From contig CAWINP010000016.1 of the NCBI GenBank assembly GCA_963837485.1, positions 1-64,000 on the forward strand: a stretch of 64,000 bases of DNA, in the 5' to 3' direction. This DNA comes from Solirubrobacter sp963837485. Its GTDB lineage: Bacteria > Actinomycetota > Thermoleophilia > Solirubrobacterales > Solirubrobacteraceae. Under the pieces are notes generated by a model. The model was not told where the DNA came from. It worked only from the letters and a program-made list of their open reading frames with translations, and ran no database searches. The number at the start of each line of letters is the position of its first letter. Position 1 is the stretch's first letter. Both the position numbers and the translations under genes were made by a program. Positions 51,705-60,502 of this stretch are shown here, piece by piece.

Positions 51705-52688
51705 ATGATCGCCGCCGCCGTCCTCGCCGCCGCATCCGTCTTCCACGGCGCGCCCGTGCCGGCCGAGCAGACGCCCTGGCTCGTCTCGCTCACGCGCTCG
51801 GGCGTCGTGTGCGGCGGGTCGTTGATCGCGCCCGACCGCGTGCTGACCGCTGCCCACTGCGTGCAGGGCGCCGACCCGAGCGAGCTGAGCGTGCGCATCC
51901 AGGGCAAGCGCCGCCCGTGGCGCGGCGCGATCTTCCCCACCACCTACCGCCTGATCCCGTCACCGGTCGCCCCCGACGACCCGCACGCCTCCGGCAGCGC
52001 CGGCGACCTCGCGGTGATCCTCCTGAAGGCGCCCGTGCAAGTCGCCACGCTGCCGGTCGCCGATCCGCCGCCGAGCGTGGGCGAGTCGAGCCTCACCGTC
52101 GGCCACGGCGAGACCGGCGACGGCCCGGCGCCGTCGTGGTCGCAGCCGGGGCTCGGCGCGTCCCAGACCGTCGTGGACGCGTGCGCGAGCGCGTACGGCC
52201 CGAAGCTGTTCAAGCCCGCGCTGCACCTGTGCACGCAGGACACCACCGCGAGCGCGTCCCAGGCCTGCGCGGGCGACAGCGGCAGCCCCGTGATGGTGCA
52301 GCGCAACGGCGGCTGGGCGGTCGCCGGCGTCGTCACGTGGGGCGGCGAGACCCAGGGCCGCGAGTGCGGCGAGGGCCTGCCCGACGTGTCCGAGCGCGTG
52401 GCCGCCCACCGCGCGCTCCTGACCGCGACCACCACGCCGGCGCCGTGGGCCGGGCAGCGCACGCGCGTCCGGCGCGAGGGCCGCACGCTGCGCTGCGTGT
52501 CGGGCCCATGGTCGGGCCAGCCCAAGCTGACCGTGCGCTGGTGGCGCCGAACGGGCCTGACGGGACCCCTCCACTACGTCGCCGGCACAAAGGCGACGCG
52601 CCCGGACAAGCCGGGCGCGCTGGGCTGCTCGGTGACCGCACGAACCGCCGGCGGCTGGACCACCGAGGACTCCTACAACCTCCTCTAG
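51705..52688 (+). CDS. secreted trypsin-like serine protease (family S1)
   Basis: The 327-residue product has a short signal segment (MIAAAVLAAASVFHGAPVPA), then a peptidase S1 domain: CGGSLIAPDRVLTAAHCVQG (catalytic His), GDLAVILLKAPVQVATLPVA (catalytic Asp) and CAGDSGSPVMVQRNGGWAVA (catalytic Ser). GVVTWGGETQGRECG follows the Ser. All three catalytic residues and the likely disulfides are present. The last 75 residues (QRTRVRREGRTLRCVSGPWS) form an extra C-terminal domain. A secreted digestive or processing protease; no inhibitor or propeptide is obvious. Confidence 0.9.
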   Translation: MIAAAVLAAASVFHGAPVPAEQTPWLVSLTRSGVVCGGSLIAPDRVLTAAHCVQGADPSELSVRIQGKRRPWRGAIFPTTYRLIPSPVAPDDPHASGSAGDLAVILLKAPVQVATLPVADPPPSVGESSLTVGHGETGDGPAPSWSQPGLGASQTVVDACASAYGPKLFKPALHLCTQDTTASASQACAGDSGSPVMVQRNGGWAVAGVVTWGGETQGRECGEGLPDVSERVAAHRALLTATTTPAPWAGQRTRVRREGRTLRCVSGPWSGQPKLTVRWWRRTGLTGPLHYVAGTKATRPDKPGALGCSVTARTAGGWTTEDSYNLL

Positions 52689-53137
52689 CGGAGGTTGACC
52701 TTCACGACGAACTCGGAGCCGCCCTCGACCTCCTTGTTGGAGACCGTCTTGCCGGTGGCGCCCAGGTAGCGGCCCGTCCCGCCGACGATGTCGAAGCCGT
52801 GGAAGCGCAGCAGCGAGCCGCCGATCGCGACGTAGCCGAAGCAGTCCGGGTCCTGCGGGTCAGTGCCGAACGTGCAGCGCAGGTAGTCGCTGAACGACGG
52901 GCGCTTCTCGTGCTTCTTGAAGCTGCCGCGATAGTCGAGCGAGTCGATCTCCATCACGGTCCCCGGCACAGGCGCCCCGGCGGGCGGCTCGTGGCTGACC
53001 GTGCCGTCGGGCGCGGTGAGCGTGAAGGTCTGCATCTTGGAGAAGACGCGGATGGTCTCCGTGCGGCCCGCGGCGTTGCCGGCCGCCGGCCAGATGAGAG
53101 CGGCGGCGACGGCCGCCAGAAGGCTGATTCTGAGCAT
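52685..53137 (-). CDS. exported dirigent/allene-oxide-cyclase-barrel-like protein
   Basis: The 150-residue product has a signal peptide (RISLLAAVAAALIWPAAGNA). Residues 30-150 (TETIRVFSKMQTFTLTAPDG, then GTVMEIDSLDYRGSFKKHEK and FHGFDIVGGTGRYLGATGKT) match the allene-oxide-cyclase-barrel/dirigent superfamily, in which GGTGRYxGAxG is the diagnostic turn. The plant members bind fatty acid or phenolic ligands. Bacterial exported forms have no known substrate. Its stop overlaps the protease stop by 4 bases, convergently. Confidence 0.75.
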   Translation of the reverse strand: MLRISLLAAVAAALIWPAAGNAAGRTETIRVFSKMQTFTLTAPDGTVSHEPPAGAPVPGTVMEIDSLDYRGSFKKHEKRPSFSDYLRCTFGTDPQDPDCFGYVAIGGSLLRFHGFDIVGGTGRYLGATGKTVSNKEVEGGSEFVVKVNLR

Positions 53138-53200
53138 GCCGCGAAGCTACGGGCGGCCCGCCGGCGGCACATCGGGACCAACACCGAAATGCGGTGAGTG

Positions 53201-53848
53201 CTAGCCCTGAGACCTCAGGTACGCGAGCACGGCGAGGACGCGGCGGTGGTCGTCCTCGGAGATCTGCAGCCCGAGCTTCATCAGGATCGTGCGGATGTGC
53301 GTCTCGACCGTCTTCTCGGTCAGCCACAGCCGCTTGGCGATGCCGGCGTTCGTCCGCCCCTCGGCCATCAGCCCGAGCACCTCGCGCTCGCGCGGCGAGA
53401 GCTCGTCCAAGGCGCTCGGGTGCTTGGGCGGCGAGACCAGCGTCGCCACCACCTTCGGGTCCAGCGCCGACCCGCCGCCGGCGACCCTGCGCGCGGCGTC
53501 GAGGAAGTCGTCGACGTCGAGCACGCGGTCCTTGAGCAGGTAGCCGAACCCGCCGCCCTCGGCGACGAGCTCGACGATATGCCGCGTCTCGATGTGCTGG
53601 GAGAGCACGAGCACGCCGGTGGACGGGTGGGCGCGGCGGATCTCCGCCGCCGCGCGCGTGCCCTCGTCGTCGTAGTCCGGCGGCATGCGGACGTCGACCA
53701 CGGCGAGGTCCGGCGCGTGCTCGCCGACGAGCGCGAGCAGCGCCTGGGCGTCTCCGGCGCGGCCCACGACCTCCTCGCCGGCGTCCTCGAGCAGCCCGGC
53801 GAGGCCTTCGCGCAGCAGCACGGTGTCCTCGGCGATCACGACGCGCAC
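53201..53848 (-). CDS. NarL/FixJ-type response regulator
   Basis: The 215-residue product starts at GTG, overlapping the kinase gene by 13 bases. The REC domain (residues 1-125) has the acidic pair EDTVLLREG, the phospho-Asp in DLAVVDVRMPPDYDDEG and the Lys in YLLKDRVLDVDDF. The LuxR-type helix-turn-helix is LSPREREVLGLMAEGRTNAG then RLWLTEKTVETHIRTILMKL. It forms a two-component pair with the upstream kinase. Targets are not visible. Confidence 0.93.
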   Translation of the reverse strand: MRVVIAEDTVLLREGLAGLLEDAGEEVVGRAGDAQALLALVGEHAPDLAVVDVRMPPDYDDEGTRAAAEIRRAHPSTGVLVLSQHIETRHIVELVAEGGGFGYLLKDRVLDVDDFLDAARRVAGGGSALDPKVVATLVSPPKHPSALDELSPREREVLGLMAEGRTNAGIAKRLWLTEKTVETHIRTILMKLGLQISEDDHRRVLAVLAYLRSQG

Positions 53849-55800
53849 GGCAGCTCCACGGCGATCCGCGTCCCGGCTCCGGACGGGCTCTCCAGCGCGA
53901 GCGTCCCGCCGGAGGCGGCAACGCGGTCGCGCAGGCCGGCCAGGCCGCGCCCGGCCACCGGCGCCGCGCCGCCCACCCCGTCGTCGGCCACCACCAGGCG
54001 CAGCACGCCGTCCTCTCGCTCGGCGGACACGACCACGCGCGACGGCGACGCGTGCTTGACCGCATTGGTGACCGCCTCGCAGGCGACGAAGTACGCGACC
54101 GCCTCCAGCTCCGGCGGCGCCCGGTCGCCGGACGCGATCACGTCGACCGGCACGGCCGCGCCGCGCGCAAGGTCCTCCAGCGCGGCCGAGAGCCCCTCGT
54201 CGAGCCGCGGCGGCCGCACGCCGGCCGCGATCGTGCGCAGATCGGCGATCGTCGCGGTGATCTCGTCCACCGCGCTGTCGAACGTCGGCGCGAGCCCGCC
54301 GGGGAGCGTCCGCTGGAGCCGCCGCAGCACGATGCCGAGCGTGACCAGGCGCTGCTGCGCGCCGTCGTGCAGGTCGCGCTCGATCCGCCGGCGCTCCTCG
54401 TAGCCGGCGCGCGCGATCCGGGCCCGCGCCGCCTCGACCTCGGCGAGCTGGAGCCGCAGCTCGACCCGCAGGCGGGCGAGCTCGACCACGACCGCCGCCG
54501 CGTCGAGCACGCCGCGCAGCAGATCCGGCGGCACCGCCGGATCGTGCAGCAGCACGCCGACGCCCGCGATCTCCGAGCGCGCGCGGCCGTCGCCGTCCGG
54601 GACCGAGACCACGTGCCCGCGGCGATCCGCGAACGCGTCGGTGGCCGGGAGCCGGAAGAAGACCTCGGCGCTCGGGTCGGCGAGCGCCACGCGCAGCACC
54701 GCGCCGACCTCCTCTGCCTCGGCCCGCCCGTCGCGCACGTCGTCGAGGAACGCGCGCAGCAGCCGCACGCCCTCGAAGCGGGCGCGGGCGAAGCGGCGGT
54801 CGACGAGCTTCTGCACGCGGTCGCGCAATGGCCGGAAGGCGAGCGCCGCGGCCAATGTGGCCAGCGACGCCGACAGCGCCGAGTCGTCGGCCAACCGGCC
54901 CGCGAGCAGCGCCACGAGCGCGTACGTCGCCACCAGCAGCGCGGTCAGCAGCGCGTAGACGAGCGTGCGGCTGACCAGGCGGTCGATCGCGTACAGGCCG
55001 TGCCGGGTCACCGCGACGGCGACGGCGACGGCCAGCCACGCGTGGACGAGCATCAGGATCGCGAGATCGGCGTTCGGCTGCACGCCGAAGACGAGGCTCC
55101 AGAGCGACGAGCCGCCGAGCCAGAGCGGCGGCAGCAGCGCGCCGTAGGCGAGCCACAGCACCTGCCGGCGCCGCACCGCGTCGCCCGCCCGGTAGCGCGC
55201 GCGCAGCGCGAGCACGCCTCCGAACAGCGAGGCCAGCACGCCGGCCCAGCAGACCCAGAAGAGCGGCGCCAGCCACTCGAGATCGGCCCCGATCGGGTTC
55301 GGCACGTCCCCCGCCGCGCCCTCGAGCGGCTGCTGGAACAGCAACAGGATCATCGCGACGGAGACCGACCCCGCCGCCACCCGCGCCACCGGCCTCCAGC
55401 GCGGCGAGGGCAGCCGCCCGTCCGGGTACAGGTAGGCGAGCGCCAGCGGCCACGCGAACAGCACGAGCCACTCCTGCGAGAGGAGCAGCAGCCAGGCGCC
55501 GAGCGCGCTGTCGCGATCGGCGTCGAGCAGCAGCGTCGCGGCCGGCCACGCTGCCATCACGACCGCGACCGAGACCGCTCCGGTCAGCAGGATCCAGGCC
55601 ACGAGCGTCCGCGGCCGGCGGACGACCAGGAAGCTCCCGATGCACGCCGGCGCGCCGACGCCGAGCAGCAGCGTCGCGCCGTCGAGCGCGTCCGGGGCGT
55701 CGGGCAGCCCGCGCGAGCGCCCGATCGCTCCCATGACCACCGCGGCGAGCGCCGCGGCCAGCGCGAGCGACGCGATCACACAGGCGGCGACTCGGGACAC
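53836..55800 (-). CDS. membrane sensor histidine kinase (HisKA_3 family)
   Basis: The 654-residue product has about ten N-terminal membrane segments (residues 1-330, including LVAWILLTGAVSVAVVMAAW), a PAS/GAF-like linker, then a HisKA_3 dimerisation domain with the phospho-His in EERRRIERDLHDGAQQRLVT. The ATPase domain has ACEAVTNAVKHASPSRVVVS (N box), VADDGVGGA (G1) and GRGLAGLRDRV (G2). This is the DesK/NarX-like family that partners NarL regulators, one of which overlaps its end. The many-helix input suggests sensing in or near the membrane. The signal is unknown. Confidence 0.92.
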   Translation of the reverse strand: MSRVAACVIASLALAAALAAVVMGAIGRSRGLPDAPDALDGATLLLGVGAPACIGSFLVVRRPRTLVAWILLTGAVSVAVVMAAWPAATLLLDADRDSALGAWLLLLSQEWLVLFAWPLALAYLYPDGRLPSPRWRPVARVAAGSVSVAMILLLFQQPLEGAAGDVPNPIGADLEWLAPLFWVCWAGVLASLFGGVLALRARYRAGDAVRRRQVLWLAYGALLPPLWLGGSSLWSLVFGVQPNADLAILMLVHAWLAVAVAVAVTRHGLYAIDRLVSRTLVYALLTALLVATYALVALLAGRLADDSALSASLATLAAALAFRPLRDRVQKLVDRRFARARFEGVRLLRAFLDDVRDGRAEAEEVGAVLRVALADPSAEVFFRLPATDAFADRRGHVVSVPDGDGRARSEIAGVGVLLHDPAVPPDLLRGVLDAAAVVVELARLRVELRLQLAEVEAARARIARAGYEERRRIERDLHDGAQQRLVTLGIVLRRLQRTLPGGLAPTFDSAVDEITATIADLRTIAAGVRPPRLDEGLSAALEDLARGAAVPVDVIASGDRAPPELEAVAYFVACEAVTNAVKHASPSRVVVSAEREDGVLRLVVADDGVGGAAPVAGRGLAGLRDRVAASGGTLALESPSGAGTRIAVELPCAS

Positions 55801-55840
55801 GCCCCGATCCTCCCGGATCGCGGGCTCGCTGACTACGGTG

Positions 55841-56512
55841 CTAGCCCTGAGAGAGCTCGACGCGCATCGCCCGCGCCAGCGCGCCGCCGAGCGTGAGCAG
55901 GTGGTCGCCGAAGCGCACGGTCAGCGGCCCGTCGAACGGCTGGCGCTCGAGCACCTCGAGCTCGTCGCCGAGCGCCACGCCGCGCTCGGCCAGGTAGCGC
56001 AGCATCTCCGGGTCGGAGTCCGACACGCGCACGAAATGCCCGCGCGCGCCCGCCTCGAGCCCCGACAGCGGCACCGTCTCGCCCTCGGCGATCTCCAGCT
56101 CGGCGGATGGGATCGGGTCGCCGTGCGGGTCGTGCGTCGGGTTGCCGAGCTTGGCCGCGATGCGCGCCTCGAGGTACTCCGAGAGCACGTGCTCGAGCGT
56201 CTCGGCCTCCTCGTGCACGCGGTCCCACGGCACGCCGAGCTGCTCGGCCAGGTACGTCTCCAGCAGCCGGTGATGACGCATCACCTCCAGCGCCACGCGC
56301 GTGCCCGCGGGCGTCAGCGCGACGCCCTTGTAGGGCACGTGCTCGACCAGCCCGCGCTCGTCGAGCTTCTTGACCATCGCCGAGACGGAGGCCGGCGTGA
56401 CGCCGAGCCGCTCGGCCAGCGCGTTCGTCGAAACGGCGCCGCCGGTTCGCCCCGCGAGCGAGTAGATCGCCTTCGCGTAGTCCTCGATCGCCTCGGAAGG
56501 CCGCGCGGCCAT
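55841..56512 (-). CDS. DtxR/MntR-family metal-dependent repressor
   Basis: The 223-residue product has a winged helix N-terminus (EAIEDYAKAIYSLAGRTGGA, TNALAERLGVTPASVSAMVK), a dimerisation domain with metal ligands (RHHRLLETYLAEQLGVPWDR, EEAETLEHVLSEYLEARIAA, GNPTHDPHGDPIPS) and a C-terminal SH3-like domain (residues 150-223). The HDPHGDPIP motif typifies Fe2+/Mn2+ regulators. Its start overlaps the ZIP transporter stop (TGATG). It probably controls the operon it belongs to; a palindrome at the operon's first start codon is a candidate operator. Confidence 0.92.
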   Translation of the reverse strand: MAARPSEAIEDYAKAIYSLAGRTGGAVSTNALAERLGVTPASVSAMVKKLDERGLVEHVPYKGVALTPAGTRVALEVMRHHRLLETYLAEQLGVPWDRVHEEAETLEHVLSEYLEARIAAKLGNPTHDPHGDPIPSAELEIAEGETVPLSGLEAGARGHFVRVSDSDPEMLRYLAERGVALGDELEVLERQPFDGPLTVRFGDHLLTLGGALARAMRVELSQG

Positions 56513-57639
56513 CAGACCAGCAGACTCGTCGCGAACATCACGCCCATCCCCCCAAGGATGCCCGTCACGGCGGCCGGATGCAGCGTCCTGCCCTCCGCGT
56601 CGCGCAACGACGGCGCGAGCTGGACGATCACCTGCACGATCGCGCCGGCCCCGAAGCCGAACAGGAACGCGGCCACGCTCGGGTTGTAGGCCGCCGCGCC
56701 GATCCACGCGCCGAGCACGGCGGGGGCGCCGGCCAGCAGGCCGAGCCCGGCAAGCCTGCGCCACGACGGCGACGCGCGCGCGATCGGCGCGACGATCGCC
56801 AGCCCCTCGGTCGTGTTGTGGAGCGCGAAGCCGATCACCAGCGCCACCCCCAGCGCCAGCGCGCCCGCCGAGTACGCGGCGCCGATCGCCACGCCCTCGC
56901 CGAGGTTGTGCAGGCCGATCCCGCACGCCACCAGCAGCGCGGGCGTCGTCGCCCGGCGCCCGCCGAGCCACGCCGACACGCCGCTCAGCGCCAGGTACGC
57001 GACGATCCCGCCGACGAACACGAGCGCCGCGCCGCCGAACGCCTGCGCGCCCTCGCCGGCCAGCTCGAGCCCCTCCAGCGTCGCGTCGACGGCGAGGAAC
57101 GCCAGCAGCCCGACGGTCAGTGCCATCAGCGACCGCAGCCACCGCCGGTCGACCCCCCGCAGCCACGGCAGCCACAGCATTCCGAGCGCCACCGGGATCA
57201 CGCCGACGTAGACGCCGAGCAGCGCCATCAGCCCGAAGAAGCCGGCGTCGGCCGGCGGCGTCTCGACCGCGACCGGGATGGCGTGCGCGATCGTCCCGCC
57301 GCTGGACGTGACCAGCGCGACCTCGTACGCCTCGCCCTCGACCCACGGCTGGATCACCCGCACGGTCGCCGTGCCGAGCCGGCCGATCGGCCGCTCGGCG
57401 CCCGAGAACTGCGCGAACGCGTCGTTGACCTGCACCTGCGCGATCGAGACGGCGTCCGGCCCGTCGTTGCGCACGTGCAGCTCGATCACGCCCGGCCGCA
57501 GCGCAGTGCGCTCGATCGCCAGCTCCTCGGCGGGCGGGCCGCGCCGCTCCGCGAGGCCGGGCCCGTCGAACGCGGCGAACGCACCGAGCGCGATCGCGAC
57601 CAGCGCCAGCGGCGCGAGCGCAAGCACCCACGCGCGCAT
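56512..57639 (-). CDS. ZIP-family metal transporter with extra N-terminal extracytoplasmic domain
   Basis: The 375-residue product starts at ATG 57639, overlapping the oxidase stop (TGATG). Residues 1-25 form a membrane helix. Residues about 35-125 form an unusual beta domain (VIELHVRNDGPDAVSIAQVQ, IQPWVEGEAYEVALVTSSGG) before the ZIP core of about 8 helices. The core motifs GIGLHNLGEGVAIGAAYSAG and GFALHNTTEGLAIVAPIARA hold the two metal-binding HNxxEG sites of TM4 and TM5. The domain between helix 1 and the transporter may capture metal or contact the multicopper oxidase. Probable import of Mn2+, Fe2+ or Zn2+. Confidence 0.88.
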   Translation of the reverse strand: MRAWVLALAPLALVAIALGAFAAFDGPGLAERRGPPAEELAIERTALRPGVIELHVRNDGPDAVSIAQVQVNDAFAQFSGAERPIGRLGTATVRVIQPWVEGEAYEVALVTSSGGTIAHAIPVAVETPPADAGFFGLMALLGVYVGVIPVALGMLWLPWLRGVDRRWLRSLMALTVGLLAFLAVDATLEGLELAGEGAQAFGGAALVFVGGIVAYLALSGVSAWLGGRRATTPALLVACGIGLHNLGEGVAIGAAYSAGALALGVALVIGFALHNTTEGLAIVAPIARASPSWRRLAGLGLLAGAPAVLGAWIGAAAYNPSVAAFLFGFGAGAIVQVIVQLAPSLRDAEGRTLHPAAVTGILGGMGVMFATSLLV

Positions 57640-58643
57640 CACGCGACCTCGAAGAAGCCCTGCCAGCCGAGCTCGGTGAACTCCGACTGGTGCGCGTGGA
57701 ACATGTAGCGGCCGGGATAGGCGAAGCGCCATTCGAGGATCCCGCGCTGCCCCTGGCAGAGCATCACGGTGTCCGTGTACTCGCTCGGCTCGCGCGACGT
57801 GCCCGTCGGGAAGTAGTGGAACAGGTTCCCGTGCAGGTGAAACGAGTTGATCAGGTCGTACTCGAGCACGTTGACGAGGTAGACGCGCACGAGCTGGCCG
57901 ACCTTCGCCTCGATCGGCGTGTCCAGGTAGGCGAAGCCGATCGTGTTGGCGGCGTAGACCTCGTTCGCGCGGTCGAAGTTCGTGTCGAACCCGTTCATCA
58001 CCATGACCAGCTCGTCGGCGTCCTCACGCGGGTCGTCCGGGTCGACGATGAACGCGCCGTAGAGCCCCTTGGCGATGTGCTCGGCCAGCGGCCGCACGTG
58101 GCAGTGGTAGAGGTGCAGCCCGGCGGGCAGCGCGTCGAACTCGTAGACCGTGCGCTCGCCCGGCATGATCTCCCCGTCGCCGACCCCCGGCACGCCGTCC
58201 TGCTCGGACGGGTGGATGCCGTGGAAGTGGATCGTGTGCGGGTGCGAGGAGCCGTTGGCGAACGAGATCCGCAGCCGCTCGCCCTCGCGGCAGCGCAGCG
58301 TCGGCCCCGGGATGCGCCCGTTGTAGGTCCAGGCCGCGAAGCTGACGCCGGGCATGATCTCGATCTCGCGGTCGGTGGCGATCAGCTCCCATTCGCGCTG
58401 CACGCGCCCGTTCGCCAGCCGCGTCACGCGGCCCCAGTCGAAGTCGCGCAGGAGCGCGTGCGGGTCGAACCCGTTGCGCGCGTGGTCGACCTGGCGGCCG
58501 TCGCGGAAGCTCGCGTGGCCGCCGGAGGCGTGCATCGCGTGGTCCATCTGCGCCGCCGAACCCGAGGAGCGCAGCAGCGCGCCGCCCGCACCGATGAGCG
58601 GCACGCCGCCGGCGATCAATGAGCGTCGCGTGAGTCGAGCCAT
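57639..58643 (-). CDS. Tat-exported two-domain multicopper oxidase
   Basis: The 334-residue product begins MARLTRRSLIAGGVPLIGAG, a Tat signal with twin arginine. Copper ligands are complete: HTIHFHGIHP, HLYHCHVRPLAE, NSFHLHGNLFHYF and YMFHAHQSEFTELGW. The size and motif distribution fit the small two-domain laccase/nitrite-reductase-like oxidases. It is the first gene of an operon with a ZIP transporter and DtxR regulator. Extracellular oxidation of Mn2+, Fe2+ or Cu+ before uptake is a reasonable guess. It starts 31 bp after the subtilase gene ends. Confidence 0.92.
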   Translation of the reverse strand: MARLTRRSLIAGGVPLIGAGGALLRSSGSAAQMDHAMHASGGHASFRDGRQVDHARNGFDPHALLRDFDWGRVTRLANGRVQREWELIATDREIEIMPGVSFAAWTYNGRIPGPTLRCREGERLRISFANGSSHPHTIHFHGIHPSEQDGVPGVGDGEIMPGERTVYEFDALPAGLHLYHCHVRPLAEHIAKGLYGAFIVDPDDPREDADELVMVMNGFDTNFDRANEVYAANTIGFAYLDTPIEAKVGQLVRVYLVNVLEYDLINSFHLHGNLFHYFPTGTSREPSEYTDTVMLCQGQRGILEWRFAYPGRYMFHAHQSEFTELGWQGFFEVA

Positions 58644-58660
58644 GCCACGAATTGTGGCAT
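58642..58660. promoter_or_regulatory. palindrome overlapping the oxidase start codon, candidate DtxR-type operator
   Basis: ATGCCAC (58642-58648) and GTGGCAT (58654-58660) are perfect inverted repeats around GAATT. The left arm contains the start codon complement. Being at the first gene of a metal operon that ends with a DtxR-type repressor, it is the best operator candidate in this region. The sequence differs from classical IdeR and MntR boxes, so this is an inference. Confidence 0.45.
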
Positions 58661-58674
58661 ATCTAAAACCGTAT

Positions 58675-60252
58675 TCAGCCGACGCGGAAACTGGCGCTGC
58701 GAGACGACGCTGAGAGCTTGAGCGAGAGCCTGTACGCGCCGCGGGCCAGCGTCCGGCGCGTCGGCAGCCGCCGGCTAAGCGTGACCGTGTTCGCGCCCGT
58801 CGCGGCCTTGCGCGTCCACGTCGCGAGGACCGTCTTCGAGCCTCGCCGGGTGACTTTGAACCGCACCACCGCGGCGGTCGTGAGCGAGAACCGCACGCGC
58901 AGCTTCGACGTGCGCCTGCGCAGCGAGCCCGAGAGCTTGACGCTGACGAGCTTGGCGACCGGCGGCTTGGGCACGGGCGTCGGGGCGGGCGTGGGCGTGG
59001 GCGTGGGCGACGGCGTCGGGGTCGGCGTGGGCGTCGGCTCGGGCGTCATCGCCGCGGCCGCCTGGACCGTCGAGTCGGCGTTCAACCGGCCGCCGGTCGC
59101 CGACAGGCCGGCGAGGTCGACGGGGTGGTCGACGGCGCCCAGCAGCGCCGTGCGCAGCTGCGCGGTGGAGACGATCGGGTTGGCGGCGAGCGCGAGCGCG
59201 GCGGCGCCCGCGACGTGCGGCGCCGCCATCGACGTGCCGCTCTTGAGGTCGTAGTCGTTGTACGGCAGCGTCGACCAGATCGAGACCCCGGGCGCGAACA
59301 GGTCGACCGAGACCAGGCCGAAGTTCGAGAACGAGCCGGGCTCGTCGCGATTGTCGGAGGCGCCGACGCAGACGACATTGGCGTACGGCAGGTCGCACGG
59401 GTACGCCTCGGGATCGCTCGCGGCGTCCTCGCCGTCGTTTCCCGCGGCGACCACGAACAGCGTGCGCGGGAAGCTCGCGATCGCCTGCGCGACGGCGTCG
59501 GAGTACTGCCCGCCGAGCGACGCGTTGACGATCGCCAGGCCGTTCTCTCCCGCGAACGCGAACGCGGCGGCGACGTCGCTGGAATAGCCCCCACCGCCAC
59601 CGTCGAGCACGCGCAGGATCGCCAGCTTGGAGGCCGGCGCGACACCGGCGATGCCGACGCCGTTGCCGGCGACCGCCGCGATCGTGCCCGCGACGTGCGT
59701 GCCGTGGCCGTTGTCGTCGTCGGGCAGGCCGCCGTCGACCCAGTCGCGGCTGAGCGCCAGGTCGATCTGACCCGCCAGGTCCTCGTGCGCGGAGTCGGCG
59801 CCGCTGTCCACGACGCCGACTGTCACGCCGGCGCCGGTGCTGCGCAGCCAGGCCTCGGGAGCGTCGATGTCGGCGTCGCCGAGCCCGCTCTGGTAGCCGA
59901 AGGAGCCGCCGTAGACCATCTGCCCGCCGTTCTCCAGGTCCCACTGCTCACCCCAGTCGGCGTCGTCGCTGACCGCGTGCACGCGCCGGTCGGGCTCGGC
60001 GTAGACGACGTCGGGGTCGCGGTTGAGCGCGGCGAGCGCCGCCGCGCGGCTTCCCTCGGGCCGCACCAGCTCGGCACCGGACAGCGGCAGCGAGGCCTCG
60101 AAGCGGACGTCGTTGCGGGCGCGCAGCGCGAGCCGCTCGGAGCGGTCCAGGCCGGCATCGCGCCGCACGATGATGTCGCCTTCGCCGGCCTGGGCCGTGG
60201 CAGGGGCGGCCAAGGCGGTGAGGAGCAGGAAGGCGATCGGGCCGCAGCGCAT
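58675..60252 (-). CDS. secreted subtilisin-like protease (S8) with Thr/Pro stalk
   Basis: The 525-residue product has a signal peptide (RCGPIAFLLLTALAAPATAQ), an inhibitor I9-like propeptide (residues 30-95), and a subtilase domain with the catalytic Asp (VTVGVVDSGADSAHEDLAGQ), His (DDDNGHGTHVAGTIAAVAGN) and Ser (LKSGTSMAAPHVAGAAALAL). A Thr/Pro linker (TPEPTPTPTPTPSPTPTPTP) leads to a C-terminal beta domain (KLVSVKLSGSLRRRTSKLRV). It should be cell-surface attached or released. The start at 60252 lacks an evident ribosome binding site, but the signal peptide fixes it. Confidence 0.9.
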   Translation of the reverse strand: MRCGPIAFLLLTALAAPATAQAGEGDIIVRRDAGLDRSERLALRARNDVRFEASLPLSGAELVRPEGSRAAALAALNRDPDVVYAEPDRRVHAVSDDADWGEQWDLENGGQMVYGGSFGYQSGLGDADIDAPEAWLRSTGAGVTVGVVDSGADSAHEDLAGQIDLALSRDWVDGGLPDDDNGHGTHVAGTIAAVAGNGVGIAGVAPASKLAILRVLDGGGGGYSSDVAAAFAFAGENGLAIVNASLGGQYSDAVAQAIASFPRTLFVVAAGNDGEDAASDPEAYPCDLPYANVVCVGASDNRDEPGSFSNFGLVSVDLFAPGVSIWSTLPYNDYDLKSGTSMAAPHVAGAAALALAANPIVSTAQLRTALLGAVDHPVDLAGLSATGGRLNADSTVQAAAAMTPEPTPTPTPTPSPTPTPTPAPTPVPKPPVAKLVSVKLSGSLRRRTSKLRVRFSLTTAAVVRFKVTRRGSKTVLATWTRKAATGANTVTLSRRLPTRRTLARGAYRLSLKLSASSRSASFRVG

Positions 60253-60340
60253 GACGTAACCGGGCGGCTGGTGCCGCCCTGCGCGTGGATCGGCCATCCG
60301 TCCGGGAAGTTGAGCGCAGCCTACGCGAAACGGACGCATA

Positions 60341-60502
60341 GGGGTTCGTTGAGGCATGGTCGGTCCGACCGATGGGGTGCAGCCGTGGATGCCTCGGGCC
60401 GCACGCGACAGTGATGCGTGCACCCGCACGTGAGCGTCGCGGGTGGCGCGAGGCGCCACGGATGTGCCGCAGCGGGCGTACCGGAATGCCTCGACGGACC
60501 CC
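60341..60502 (-). repeat. MITE-like repeat copy B, inverted relative to copy A
   Basis: The 162-base element starts GGGGTTCGTTGAGGCATGG and ends with CCTCGACGGACCCC. Its reverse complement matches copy A (27271-27434) with about 11-12 differences including two one-base gaps. The left flank is TA, the right flank TT. It lies in the 309-base divergent region between the subtilase and the acyl-CoA oxidase-like gene and may supply or disturb promoter sequences. Confidence 0.75.

Noticed and set aside
58981..59041. A repeat array of GTGGGCG-type units in the subtilase gene.
   Set aside because: It is the codon pattern of the Thr/Pro linker on the opposite strand, not an independent repeat element.
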